The notes under the pieces: model-generated
Told to the model about the DNA's origin: nothing
The model's database searches: none
The model's input: only the letters and a program-made list of their open reading frames with translations
In this document: one piece after another, positions 47,334-58,090 of the stretch
Layout: every line of letters starts with the position of its first letter
How positions within the stretch are numbered: the stretch's first letter is position 1
Translations under genes and position numbers: made by a program
Assembly: GCA_050084985.1 (NCBI GenBank)
Contig: JBITNC010000001.1
Span: 128,030,001 to 128,094,000 of the forward strand
Source: Nageia nagi
Taxonomy: Eukaryota > Pinophyta
DNA length: 64,000 bases
Reading direction: 5' to 3'

Positions 47334-48631
47334 CACTACTACAAAAGGGCATTTTAGCATTAGGGTAGACATCAAAATATATTCCTGATGCCATTAACAT
47401 CAACATAGCATCATGCATTGATTTTATACATTTTTTGGATGTCTTAACACTAATTATGGCTAGATATAATGCTAAATGTGACTAGATATAATGCTATATG
47501 TGGTTAGATATAATACTATAGGTGACGTTATATTTGGTGCTAATTTGGCATCATTTGTAGCATTAGGAAATACTTGAAATAAATTAAATGAGCACACAAA
47601 TCATTAGGAAATGCATATCATCTGTCATATTCCTACTTAATCAATAGATTTTGAAGATTATGGTCTTCTATTTTTACGATCATTCAATCTCATCACTTAC
47701 CCACTAAAATGATATGAATATCGCCCTTTCATAACTCTATTGAGATGGGTAGTTGAAGGTTGTAATGCATGTTTTTCTTACTACAGATACATATACACAC
47801 TACTATCTACACCCTTTAACATGGCTTCAACTCCTGTAAAATTGTATTATTGATAATGCCCTTCTAAAGGGAAAACTCCATTCATTCATTAATATGTATG
47901 CCAAGTGCAAAAGTTTGGCATATGCTCATGATGTTTTCAACTTTATGATTGAATGAGACATCTTCTTATGGACCTTGATAATTTTAGGCTACCAAAGACA
48001 TGGCTTTCCTTGACAAGCATAAATATTTTTTATCAAATACAACAAACAATAACAATAGTAGATAACCAAATTAATTCACCTTTCCCATCGCCCTTAAAGC
48101 ATGTGCAAAACTGGGAGATTTGCAACAACTCGATTTATACATACATTAAAGACTCTTTAAAGGTGAATTTCTATCAAATTTTATAGTTGTGAATGCCCTA
48201 GTAGACATTTATGCAAAATGAATTGAATAATAACTCATTTAATAAATACCTCTTAGATCTGATCTCTAAATGATAAACAAACTAACCCATTGGATAGATC
48301 TCACCGAGTACATGCAAAACAAGTGGTCACATGATCCCTTTTGAATTGGAATTGATCGTTTATGGATCAAAATACATTTTCCTAAAGCTAATGCTAGAGA
48401 TGATGCTAGATTTGATACCAAGATAGTTTTTTAACGCTAAAATTGACACCAAAAGTTAATTTTTGATGTTAGAATTGATGTTAAATTTATTATTTACGCT
48501 AAAACTAACTCCACAACTTGGTTTATGATGTTAGGACTGATGCTAAAAGTATCTCTATTTTTGACATGATGTTACATGTCATCTATGGCGTTAGGATACA
48601 TATTAAAATTTAAAAAATTACACTACGATCT
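47334..48631 (+). mobile_element. CACTA (En/Spm-type) DNA transposon, one end, non-coding
   Basis: CACTACTACAAAA at 47334 is a canonical CACTA terminus and is followed by subterminal repeat words (AGCATTAGGG, GATGCCATTAA, three 22-bp units). Related words (GATGTTAGAATTGATG, GATGTTAGGACTGATGC, ACGCTAAAATTGACACC) cluster at 48400-48600, as expected for the opposite subterminal region. The other terminus is not visible; copia element C/D begins at 48632 and may have split it. No transposase found. Confidence 0.6.
47461..47526. repeat. 22-bp tandem repeat, three units
   Basis: TAGATATAATGCTAAATGTG at 47461, with variants at 47483 and 47505. Subterminal repeat of the CACTA element. Confidence 0.8.
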
Positions 48632-49133
48632 TGTTCGAATGTATAATGCATTATTGTAAAGGTTATGTAATAATCTTTTATGTAAATTCACTAATACTTA
48701 AGAGTATCATTTGATACCTTAAGTATTTAAGTGAATATGATAATGTAACTTGTCCTACACTCCATGTCATGAGTATGACCCTTGGGTAAAAGGATGTGCA
48801 TGCCATGCTTTTGTACATTGGATAAAAGGGTGATCCAAAGAGGGATTTTAGCCTATAAATAGAAGGCTCCATCTTTTTGATTACACACCCATTTGTAGAG
48901 TAAAGTTGTGCTAGAGGATAGTGTTTAGGAGTTGAGATTAGGAGGATTGTAAGAGAGTTATATTTGTGATTGAAGTAAAGATCTAGTTAGTGGATGTACT
49001 CCTAGTTGGAGGAACCACTTACATCTTGTGTTATCTTTGTGAGATTGCTTTGTGTGATAGTTAGATGTGAATTGAGAGCTTTCATGTGATCTTAGTAGTT
49101 TAGAGTTGTTCATGTTATAATTCAATTCTCTCA
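48632..49133 (+). repeat. 5' LTR of copia C/D (family B)
   Basis: 502 bp, starts TGTTCGAATGTATAATG, ends CAATTCTCTCA. U3 palindrome near 48695-48735 and CTATAAATAG near 48855. The five bases before it are GATCT; the matching copy would be beyond the window. Confidence 0.9.
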
Positions 49134-49147
49134 TTTAGAATCAGAGC
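49134..49147 (+). promoter_or_regulatory. primer binding site of copia C/D, mutated
   Basis: TTTAGAATCAGAGC, two changes from the TTTGGTATCAGAGC of element E. Confidence 0.7.
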
Positions 49148-51460
49148 TTGGTGTGAAAGCTCTTCTTCAACATCTTGGTGATCTTTCTTCATTCCTCATC
49201 TTACACTCCATTGGTGAGGTAAAACTACAAGAAGGTATAAATTTCCTCCTCCTTGGTTGTTTTTTTGGATTATTACATTATGCTACTAACATATTATTTA
49301 CTATGTGTTAGTCCTTTTTTTGAGAAAAATATGACTAACAAAGTTGTAAAATTTTTTACTAACCTCCTATTTTACTTGCAATTTTTTAATTGCTACAATT
49401 TTTTAAAAAGGTCAATATACAATTTTTTTCATATAATACTCTATTTTTTTAGGAATTTTTTTTCCTACCTAAAAAAAAGGAGAATATTATATTTTATAAT
49501 GTTATAGAGTATTTTTTTATCCAAACTTTTAACCCTTTTTTTTATATAGAAGTTTTTTTAATACAATATATTTCAAAATATATTATATTAAGAAAAAGAG
49601 GAGGTTGTGTTTTTTTTTCACAAATATATATATAGATATATTTCTTTCAAATAAAAGGGGAAGGGAGGCATTTTTCAACTTGTTTTTAAAAAATTTGTAC
49701 ATTTTTTATAAAAAAAAAGATTAGCCAAATCCCAGTAGGCACCTTATTTTCTAGATTAATATGATCTTGATAAAATATGTCCAAGTTTTATACTCCCTAT
49801 GTTGTGTTGGATTCACCTACGTGTGACCCTTTGCGGCTCCACCTGAGCCGCCCCTCTGTGGCCCCTTTGCCATCCCACCTTTGCAGCCCCTTCACGACCA
49901 TCTCTCCTTCGTAGACCCCAAACTCTGTTCCCTCCTCCTACGACTCCCTACCATGGCACCGCAACGGCCTCACTCCTCTCCCCTTTGCTTGAGGCTCCCT
50001 CTCGCGGTCTGGTCTCCACCCTTGCATTCTTTTATCTCTCAGCTCAGCCAGTGATTGGCCTATTGGAGCTTTGCCCATGGTTGGTGGCCTTCTTCTCTAA
50101 CATGCCCTCTCTTCGATGCTCCTCCACTTATCGCCCAGTCTGGTGCATGCTTTGTCAGGCCCCTGCTCCACCTGCCAAGTGCCTTGCACCATTATGGCCA
50201 CCCCTCATTTCGCTCATTGTGGCCATTCCCCATGCTTGGCCCTAGCTCACTGCCATTTCTTAATTTTTTTTCCTCCTATCGCTCTCAGGAAGACCTTCAC
50301 TTGAAGCTTGTGCATTTCTTTCTCCTCCTCTCATTTTTTTACTTATTTAGTCTTTCCTTCTTGCATTAACTTTTGGTGGATGCATTTTTTTAAACAATTA
50401 TTATTTTTTGCGTCTTACAAGTAATCTTTTTTTTCCATCATGATTTGCTATGCATGGAGTAAAAATGCATAAAAGCATTAAATTGGTACGTGGAATTAAA
50501 TGCATATAAGTTTCATCGAACATATTAAATGCATCAAATGGAGGGTAATGATGACTTATTTATCTTTGTGGAAAATTTAAATTAATTTTTAGTGTAAGTG
50601 ACACCTTTTTTACTAAAATAAAATTTTCTTCTTAAGTCATTATTATTCCTTCCTGCCTAAAAATTTTATAAGCAAAAAGGGAAGAAATGCTATGCTATTT
50701 CTAAGCAATTTTTTAGTAAAAGGGGGAATTGTTTAACTTAAAAATACAAGTATTTTTTTAGTATGCTATCTTTAGAGATAAAACTTTAAGTAAAAAAAAA
50801 GGGGAAATTTGTATACATTTTTTTACTTAAAACTTTACCTAGATTTTGCATGCTAATTTTTTTTTAAATGCATGCCTCTTAATCTTGTGTAGGAATAAAG
50901 CATGCTTAGTGCTTAAATTTTTTTAAGCTAAATAATACATGTTTTTTACTTAAATTTGTTAAGTTAAAAGATGCATTTTTTTACTTAAATTTTTAACTTA
51001 AATAATGCATTTTTTTTTACTTATTTCTTTTTTAAAAAGTGCATGCTTCCTACTTTTTTAAGTTAATAATGCATGCTTAGTACTTGATTTTTTTTTAAAG
51101 TTAAATGATGCATATTTATTACTTAAATTTTTTTAAGTTATGGAATAATGCATGCTTACTTATTTTTTTAAGTTATGGATTGATGCATGTTAAGTATCTT
51201 CTTATGCAAAGTTAATATACTTGTGCAAATTATTATGAACCTATGTAAAGATGTCCTTTAGGGGTTAGTAAACAAAATCCATTGGACTCTTAGGTTTCAA
51301 ATTTTGAATGGATGATGTTTTATTTATGCTCTTTTATTTCATGTTTCGTATTTTGGTTTATTTGCTTATTCAAATAAAAAATATAAATATTGAAATGAGC
51401 AACCCCCTAAAATGAACACATCCACATGTACATTTTGTAGCATGACTTGTTTGGAGAGCC
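49148..51460 (+). other. leader of copia C/D, candidate intron, truncated
   Basis: Starts with GGTGAG|GTAAAA (GT at 49219), then T-rich DNA, a GC-rich block (about 49810-50240) unlike the blocks in A or B, a TTAAGT/TGCATGC repeat block (50870-51200) and the conserved segment GTCCTTTAGGGGTTAGTA near 51250. It breaks at GGAGAGCC, where element B begins. Confidence 0.6.
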
Positions 51461-51957
51461 TGAAGGATTTGAACTAGATCTAAACAAATCCTCAAGGACC
51501 TAAGACTAGGAAGCTAAATCATTCATCATCTACAATTCTAAGAACATCATTCACACAATATGACACCAATATAATGTGGTTCCTCCCTCCTTGGGAGTAC
51601 ATCCACAACTAGTTCTCTATTCTTAATCTATGCCTCTCTTACAACTATTCTCTTGCTCTCTCCTACACAACCAAGTAGAGTAATCTTACTCCAAAACTTA
51701 GATATGTTACAAGAGGAGAGACCCTCTATTTATAGCTTGAGAGCACCTCCCTAACCTTCCTTTAACCCAAGGGTAAGGTTAGGGTTACATTAAATGTATC
51801 ACTTAACTTCAACCTACCAACTAACCACTTTGGTAAAGTCAAAGTCTACATATTAAAGAATTCAATTAATCTCTTAAGGTATCTACATACCCTTAAGTGA
51901 TTAATTGAATTTACAAGGAGTTTAGATATTCACAATATTTCATTACAAATTCTAACA
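51461..51957 (-). repeat. 3' LTR of copia element B (family A)
   Basis: 497 bp. U3 palindrome intact at 51860-51910, a pair of 23-bp arms around TACA. Purine tract AAGGGGGAG (minus strand) at 51966-51958. Confidence 0.9.
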
Positions 51958-52805
51958 CTCCCCCTTAATGCAATATTGGGATAGAGCATAGAAGAAAGAA
52001 GAGAGAGAGTAAGAGAGAGTTCTCCTCCATAGAGATACAAGTGGAGATGAGAACATTTACATATTTGAGAATCTTTTTGAGAACTAGTATGAGACTCACT
52101 ACATTACCATTTGACAAAAAATGGTTTACAATACAATCATTAACCACAACTGGTTTCACTGTACATAGTAGTCGATCAACTTTAAGCTGACATATGAGTC
52201 TCCATGAGCTTGCTTTCACAAGGTGAGTAACCTGCATTTCTGAAGAAGATCCTGCATGCTATAAGCAACTCATGAACAAAATCAGTTAGATGCATCATAT
52301 ATTCAAATAAGAGAATCAAATAATGCCATCTTATAAATAACTAATCAATGGTGCACTATAAGCCATCACAGAGATGCCAAGCCATCACTCATAGTCACTT
52401 GTTGTATATAGACATGTGTTGATTTTAAATAAAGCATAAAAATTGTACAACGAGTTTCTCACGCAGAGCAAACTCACCACGGAGGTATAGAATGTACAAC
52501 AAGTTCCTCACGTAGAGCGAACTTACCACGGAGGTATATTAACTATATGCTCAAAATTTGTACAACAAGTTTCTCACACAGAGCAAACTCACCATGGAGG
52601 TATAAAATGTACAACAAGTTTGTCACATAGAGCAAACTTACCACTGAGGTATAAAATAATCAACACTCTATAACAACAATTGTACAATAAGTTTGTCATG
52701 CAGAGCAAACTTACCACGGAGGTCTAGAATGTACAATCAAAAAAGGCCTCTTAGAGGTGAAGTTATCATCACTAACAAAAGTTTAAACTTCACTCCCCCT
52801 TGAGG
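51958..52805 (-). other. 3' untranslated region of copia element B
   Basis: Non-coding; begins at the purine tract and contains the 49-bp tandem array at 52444-52736. Confidence 0.7.
52444..52736. repeat. tandem array, five units of about 49 bp, in copia B 3' region
   Basis: Units begin GTACAAC.AGTT and contain CTCACG.AGAGC.AAC and ACCACGGAGGTATA; spacing is 49-70 bp with short inserts. Elements D and E carry only one or two copies of the motif. Confidence 0.8.
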
Positions 52806-53482
52806 GCAACTTCACCAATCCGAGAGAATCCCTAAGCTTACAGAACTGAGCTTCAGGAAGGGTCTTGGTGAACAAATCAGCGGAGTTTTCAGTAGATGGA
52901 CAATACTGCAAGTGTATGATGTCATCTAGAACCTTCTCCTTAATAAAATGAGCTTGGATTTCTACATGTTTGGTTTGCTGATGGAACACAGGATTCTTAG
53001 CCAAAGAGATAACCGATTGATTGTCTGACGAAATATAGAGATGGGCCATTTTGCTTATAACCAATTTCGTTCAAAAGATGCCTCAACCAAATAACATCTT
53101 GGGCAGCAATAGACATGGCTCGATATTCGGCTTCGGTGGTAGAAAGAGTCACAGTAGGTTACTTCTTGGAAGCCCAAGAGATAGCACCTGAACCAATGCT
53201 AAACACATATGCAGAGGTTGATTTTTTGTCATCTCTATCTCCCCCATAATCAGAATCTGAGAACCCTGAGAGAACAATTGAGGGCACTTTGGAATACTTA
53301 AGAGCAAGATCCTTTGTCCCTGTGACATACCTCAAGATTTGCTTAATAGCATTGAGGTGTTCAACATATGGTTTTTGCATGAATCGTGCCATCAGATTCA
53401 CTGCAAAGGCAATATCAGGATGAGAGATAGTCAGATACAAAAGACTACTAATCAATTGTCTATAAGCTGTAGCATCAGCCAA
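52806..53482 (-). pseudogene. copia RNase H of element B
   Basis: Minus strand: TAYRQLISSLLYLTISHPDI, KPYVEHLNAIKQILRYV, SGFSDSDYGGDRDDKKST with catalytic acids kept, AISWASKK, a stop, then TEAEYRAMSIAAQ, SLAKNPVFHQQTKHVEIQ and ADLFTKTLPEA. Stops and one frame change near 53160-53060 interrupt it. It would remove the RNA strand during cDNA synthesis. Confidence 0.8.
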
Positions 53483-54169
53483 CTAAGAATCTGAGCTCAG
53501 TGATACAACGATTCCAGGAGAAACAGGTATTGCAGTATATTTACACTCCTCCATTCCAAACTTTTGCAAGATGTCTGATATATACTTAGATTGACTAAGA
53601 TAAGTACAATCGTTGTGTTGGTATACTTGCATCCCAAGATAGTAATGCAATAGACCTAGATCAGTCATTTCAAATGTTGCCTTGAGTTTGGAGATGCACT
53701 CTTGGATGATTTCAATATGATTGCCTGTTATGAGAAGATCATCCACATAAAGGAGAATTATGACCACGTCTTTTCCTTGATTGAGTACATATAGATTTGA
53801 ATCTAAGAAGTACTTGGAAAAACCAATATCTGCAAAGAATCCTAAAATTTTCTTATACCATGCTCTAGGTGCTTGCTTAAGTCCATACAAAGACTTCTTT
53901 AGCTTACACATAAGAGACTCTTTTCCTTCTGGAATAAATCCTTCTGGTTGATTCATGTAGATTTCAACATCTAAGTCACCATTGACAACAACTTGATGTC
54001 CTTGAGCTGCAGAAAGAGCAAGGATTATTCTGACAATAGGCATCTTGGCCACAGGAGCAAAGGTTTCCTCATAATCAATACCATATTTTTGAGCGAATCC
54101 TTTGGCCACTAACCTTGCTTTGTATTTTTCAATTTTTCCATTAGAATTGTACTTGACCTTGTATACCAT
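53483..54169 (-). pseudogene. copia reverse transcriptase of element B, with in-frame loss of a catalytic block
   Basis: 228 codons open on the minus strand: KARLVAKGFAQKYGIDYEET, FAPVAKMPIVRII, then AAQGHQVVVNGDLDVEIYM, MCKLKKSLYGLKQAPRAWY, LLYVDDLLITGN and LGLLHYYLGMQVY. Between AQG and NGDL about eight residues are missing compared with element E, where FQHDVKSAFLNGEL holds the first catalytic Asp. The deletion keeps the frame, so the protein would be translated but inactive. YVDD is intact. The last codons run to a stop at 53483 where RNase H should continue. Confidence 0.85.
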
Positions 54170-55332
54170 TTATTACCAATCACATTTTTCTCATTGGGAT
54201 AAGGAACCAAATCCCAAGTTTCATTTTTCATGAGCGTCGCATACTCAACTTTCATAGCTTCCATCCAACACTCTTACTTGGAAGCTTCTTTGAAGGTTGA
54301 TGGCTCATGTGTATTATCAATTTTGGCAAATAAAGAGCTATTCAAAGTCATACTCCTTGTAATTCTCTATGCTGGAGAATTTTGCTCTTATGGTGACTTC
54401 TCTACATGATCATCCAACCAGTTAGGTGCAGGTGAAGAATCATCTGTATTAGACACCTCAGCATGAGAGGTCGTATCCTCAGAAAGTTCATTGAACTTGA
54501 CATCCCTAGAAATAAAGACTATTTTATGGGGTGAAGAGTAGAGCCTGTAACCTCTATGCTGATTATCATACCCCACAAAGATGCATTTTTCTGATCATTT
54601 ATCTAGCTTCTTTCTTTTCTCTGATGTAATGAAGGCAAATGCATCACAATCGAAGACCCTGAAGTGTGTGAGGTTAGGTTTCTTTCCTGTCCATGCTTCA
54701 TATGGAGTTTTACCTTCAACTGCCTTAGTAGGACACCTATTTAGGGTGTGAATAGCAATGTGAATAGCTTCTCCCCATAAGAAACTAGGAAGCTTACCCA
54801 ACATGCATCTTGCCATTTCCATAATGGTGCGATTCTTCCTTTCAGCAACTCCATTTTGTTGAGGGGTGTAAGGGATTGTGAATTACCGTTTGATCCCAGT
54901 TTTAACATAATAGTTGTTAAACTCATTGCTATTATATTCACCCCCATTATCAGATCTCAACATCTTGATCTTAAAATCAGTTTGATTTTCAACAAGTGCC
55001 TTGAAGTCTCTAAACCTGTCAAAAGTTTGATCCTTGTGCTCAAGTAGATAACCAAATGTCATCCTACTGAAGTCATCAATGAAGGTCAGAACATAAGAAG
55101 CTCCACCTAGTGACTTAGTCTAAAAAGGACCCATCAAATCTGAATGCACAAGCTGAAGAGGATGAGTAGCCTGAGTTGCCTTATCTTTTTCAAACTTTTG
55201 CCTATTCATCTTTCCTAGAATGCACCTTTCACAAAGACCAATTGTGGGTGAAATATTAGGTAAACCTTCCACAAGTGCTTGAGTTTTCATATCTTGAATA
55301 CTCTTATGGTTAAGGTGACCTAATCATTGATG
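54170..55332 (-). pseudogene. copia integrase and linker of element B
   Basis: Minus strand: zinc region around LGHLNHKSIQ and CERCILGKMNRQKF (about 55310-55200), catalytic Asp in HSDLMG (55140-55138), RSDNGGEY (Asp 54951-54949) and Glu in NGVAERKN (54843-54841), all three kept. LGKLPSFLWGEAIHIAIHTL and FVGYDNQHRGYRLYSS follow. Stops at several places (after GPF, after GIKR, after KKLDK, and in the linker) break the frame. Each fits a C-to-T change of a Gln or Arg codon. It would integrate the cDNA. Confidence 0.82.
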
Positions 55333-56679
55333 TCAAAGATTACCTTTTGAACAAACATTGGCAGCAAGACAAATCTTTGAAGGTACTTGATCCACAATAT
55401 AAAGGTCATCCTTTACTAATCCTTTCATCAAGGTGGTGAGTCCTTTCTTAACACACCAGGAGTGTGAGGTAAACTCAAATGAGCATCCTTTCCTTGTAAT
55501 CTGAATTACGGAGATGAGATTCATCCTTAGTTTAGGCACATAAAAGACATTATCAAGAGTCTTTCCATGAATCTTCACACTCCCTATTCCGTGAATATCA
55601 AGGACTGTATTATCACCTATCACAACTGCATCCTTTTTGTACTTATGAAAGTTTTCAAACTTATCCTTTTCATAACACATGTGATTAGTGCATCCTGAAT
55701 CAATAATCCAATCATTTGAAATAGTTTGAGTCATTGAGTAGTAGGCAACAGTAGCAGTATGCTTGTTCTTCTTTCTATTATTGAAATTTCTCACATTTGC
55801 ATTTCTCTTACCTTTTTGAGCAAATTTATTTTTGCGACAATCATACTCTTTGTGCCCAAAGATACCACAAAAGTTACAATTTCCATCAAACTTTTCCTGA
55901 GGTGTTGGATTGCTTGATCCAGCTTTGTCATTCCTTTGCATGTAGTTGCCATGATTGTTGTTGCCCTTTTTATCATACTTCCTGAAGGTAGATGAGGACT
56001 TGTTGTCTTTAAATTTATAATGTTTGAACTTTTTCTTGAAAGGAGTTTTGGTTGCTCCTAGAGCAATGCTATTGTCCTTTGGAGAAAGGTTCAACATTTT
56101 CTTGTTCAAAGTTTCCTCATGCTTCAGAAGGAGTCTAGAAAGGTTATCAAGTGAGATGACATCTTCTTCATCATCGAGCCTTGTTTCCATAACCGTGACA
56201 AAGTTACTAAACTTTGTAGTAAGGCTTTGAAGAATGATGAAGACCATGAACTCATCATTGATCCAGTTACATCCACAACCAACCAGTTGTGTCCTGAGGT
56301 CAATGATTTTGTTTAAGTAGATGGAGGCACTTTCATCTTCACTTTGTCGATACTGCAACAACTTTTGTAGAATGGTAAGCCTCCTTGAAAACTTGGACCC
56401 AAGGTAAATTTTCTTTAGTTTATCCCAAGCTTCCTTTGCTAAAGTTGATGAAGAGATCATAAGAAGGACATCATCTGAAACTGCACGATAAATCATTGAA
56501 GTTGCTAACTCATTCTTTGAGTTGTATACTTCAAGAGCCTTCTCATCGGTAGGAGCGACCAGGTCTTCACTAACTGTCTACCATAGCTTCCTTGCTTGTA
56601 ACTCAGCTTTCATACGAGGTTCCCATATTCCAAAGTTGGAACCATCGAGTATATGCTTGGGAATGAAGGTTTCAACCAT
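55333..56679 (-). pseudogene. copia gag-protease of element B, one early nonsense codon
   Basis: Start ATG at 56679; same frame to 55333 with one TAG at 56580-56578, which is CAG in element A. From residue 62 on it is open for 387 codons: UBN2 gag (AKEAWDKLKKIYLGS, LTILQKLLQYRQSEDESASI), basic stretch, zinc knuckle CNFCGIFGHKEYDC (intact CX2CX4HX4C), protease WIIDSGCTNHM, and the pre-integrase start. It ends where Trp and Arg codons have become stops. Gag packages RNA; protease matures the polyprotein. Closest to intact of the copia gags here. Confidence 0.85.
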
Positions 56680-58090
56680 TGCTACAAAAAAGAGTAAATA
56701 TGCAATAAGAATGCAAACTTTTACAATTTTCCATCTATACATATAAAACATATAATAAGCAAACATGTCCCATATGTGCAAACTTATTAACCACGATCCA
56801 TAGAAGGATAAAGTTGGGGTTGTTTTCTTGTATAGAATTAGGCCTTCACCTGGATGCCCGCAAGGTGGAGCCCAGGTACTACCAGTCCTCAACCAGTTCA
56901 CCTTGGTCAGTAATATACTCTCACAAGGAGAAGTACTAACTATTTTCCAAGGATCCGACATATCTTGGATCGGCCATTTTAATTATCTTGATTAAGGTTT
57001 TCAGTTTTCCTCCTAGGTTATCAAGATAATCCTTGAATGGACGTGCAGACATGTGGTATCACTACACACATGCCTATCCACCTAATAGAGTTATGTCCAA
57101 TCCAACAGAGGTCTTAGGGGCAATTAAGACGGACTTACCACCACTTGGTTCTTCGGACTAAAAAGGCTCCAGTCTACCCTGTCCTCACCTCGTGGCTCTC
57201 CAAATAAGTCATGTTGTGGAAAATACGTGCGGATGTATTCATTTTAGGGGTTACTTTCAAATTTTTGCGTATTGCAAGTATAAAGCAAATGTGCAAAAAT
57301 ATAAAGTAAAGTGAAAATACTCCATCCACACGAACTTGAAACCTTAAGAGGCCAAAATTGAGTCCAATGGGTTTTGTACTAACCCCTAAAGGACTTTTAC
57401 ATTTTTCATATTTTTGCTCAAGTTCAAAAATAATGAATTTTTCAAATGCTAAGTCCTATTTAGCATTAATCCATAACTTAAACATGTATTAGTCCATGAC
57501 TTAAAATTAAGTTTTAAACATGCATCACGCATTTTAACTTATAAATTTAAGTACTAAGCATGCTTTAATCCTAACAATGTTAAGAGGCATGCATTTTAAA
57601 CTTAGCATGCAAGATCCATTTAGCATAACGTAAACATTTAAGTAACATGCAAGATCTATTTAGCATCACATGCAAGATCTATTTAGCATGCAAGATCTAT
57701 TTAGCATAACATGCAAGATCTATTTAGATTTAAGTAAAAAATGATAAAAATCCCCCCCATTTTTACTTAAAGTGCTAACAACTTGGATGCTAAAAAATTA
57801 TGTTTAAGTGTGAGTGTGTCCTTGTTGTCACTTAAGGGGTAAACTTTAAATATGTAAGGGTGACTAAGGCAAAAAATCAAATCAAATTTGGAGTGGGTAA
57901 AACAAAATTAAATACCCAACAACAAGAGTTTGACAAAAAAATGAAAGGGCCATATGTAAGCCTCAGGAGGTTGAGAAGCTGGGCAGGGGTGGCAAGAGAG
58001 ACCAAAGTGTGTAAAAGGGTGGTGAAGGTGGCAGGAGGAGGCCACGTAGGGTGGTGGAGGTCACGTGGGGTGGCCAGTCGGTGAGGAGGG
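56680..58090 (-). other. leader of copia element B, 3' (gag-proximal) part
   Basis: Matches element A 275-1060 closely. It contains the TTTTTTGTAG acceptor next to gag, repeats of GCATGCAAGATCTATTTA (57610-57730, about five), and a GC-rich block at 57950-58090 different from those in A and C. The frame upstream of the gag ATG is open for 94 codons, probably by chance. Confidence 0.65.
57610..57730. repeat. short tandem repeat (about 18-30 bp) in copia B leader
   Basis: ATGCAAGATCTATTTAGCAT and close variants occur five times. Confidence 0.8.

Larger units (their letters stand above)
51461..58090 (-). mobile_element. Ty1/copia element B (family A), 5' LTR missing
   Basis: Minus strand. In element order: leader (from about 58090), gag-PR, INT, RT, RH, 3' region with a tandem array, purine tract, 3' LTR. 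It is the best-preserved copia coding region in the window. It is broken by about nine nonsense codons and an in-frame RT deletion. No 5' LTR or primer site is found, so the 5' end is deleted or replaced by the island at 58091-59194. The bases before the LTR are GAGCC; no matching duplication is visible on the right. Confidence 0.82.

Noticed and set aside
49985-50369. Overlapping frames in the GC-rich block of the copia C leader
   Set aside because: Several frames open at once in a CT-rich stretch, no domain, not conserved in the other copies.
56680-56961. 94-codon in-frame extension upstream of the copia B gag ATG
   Set aside because: Runs through the putative splice acceptor and leader; the residues look like non-coding sequence and the ATG at 56679 is conserved with element A.
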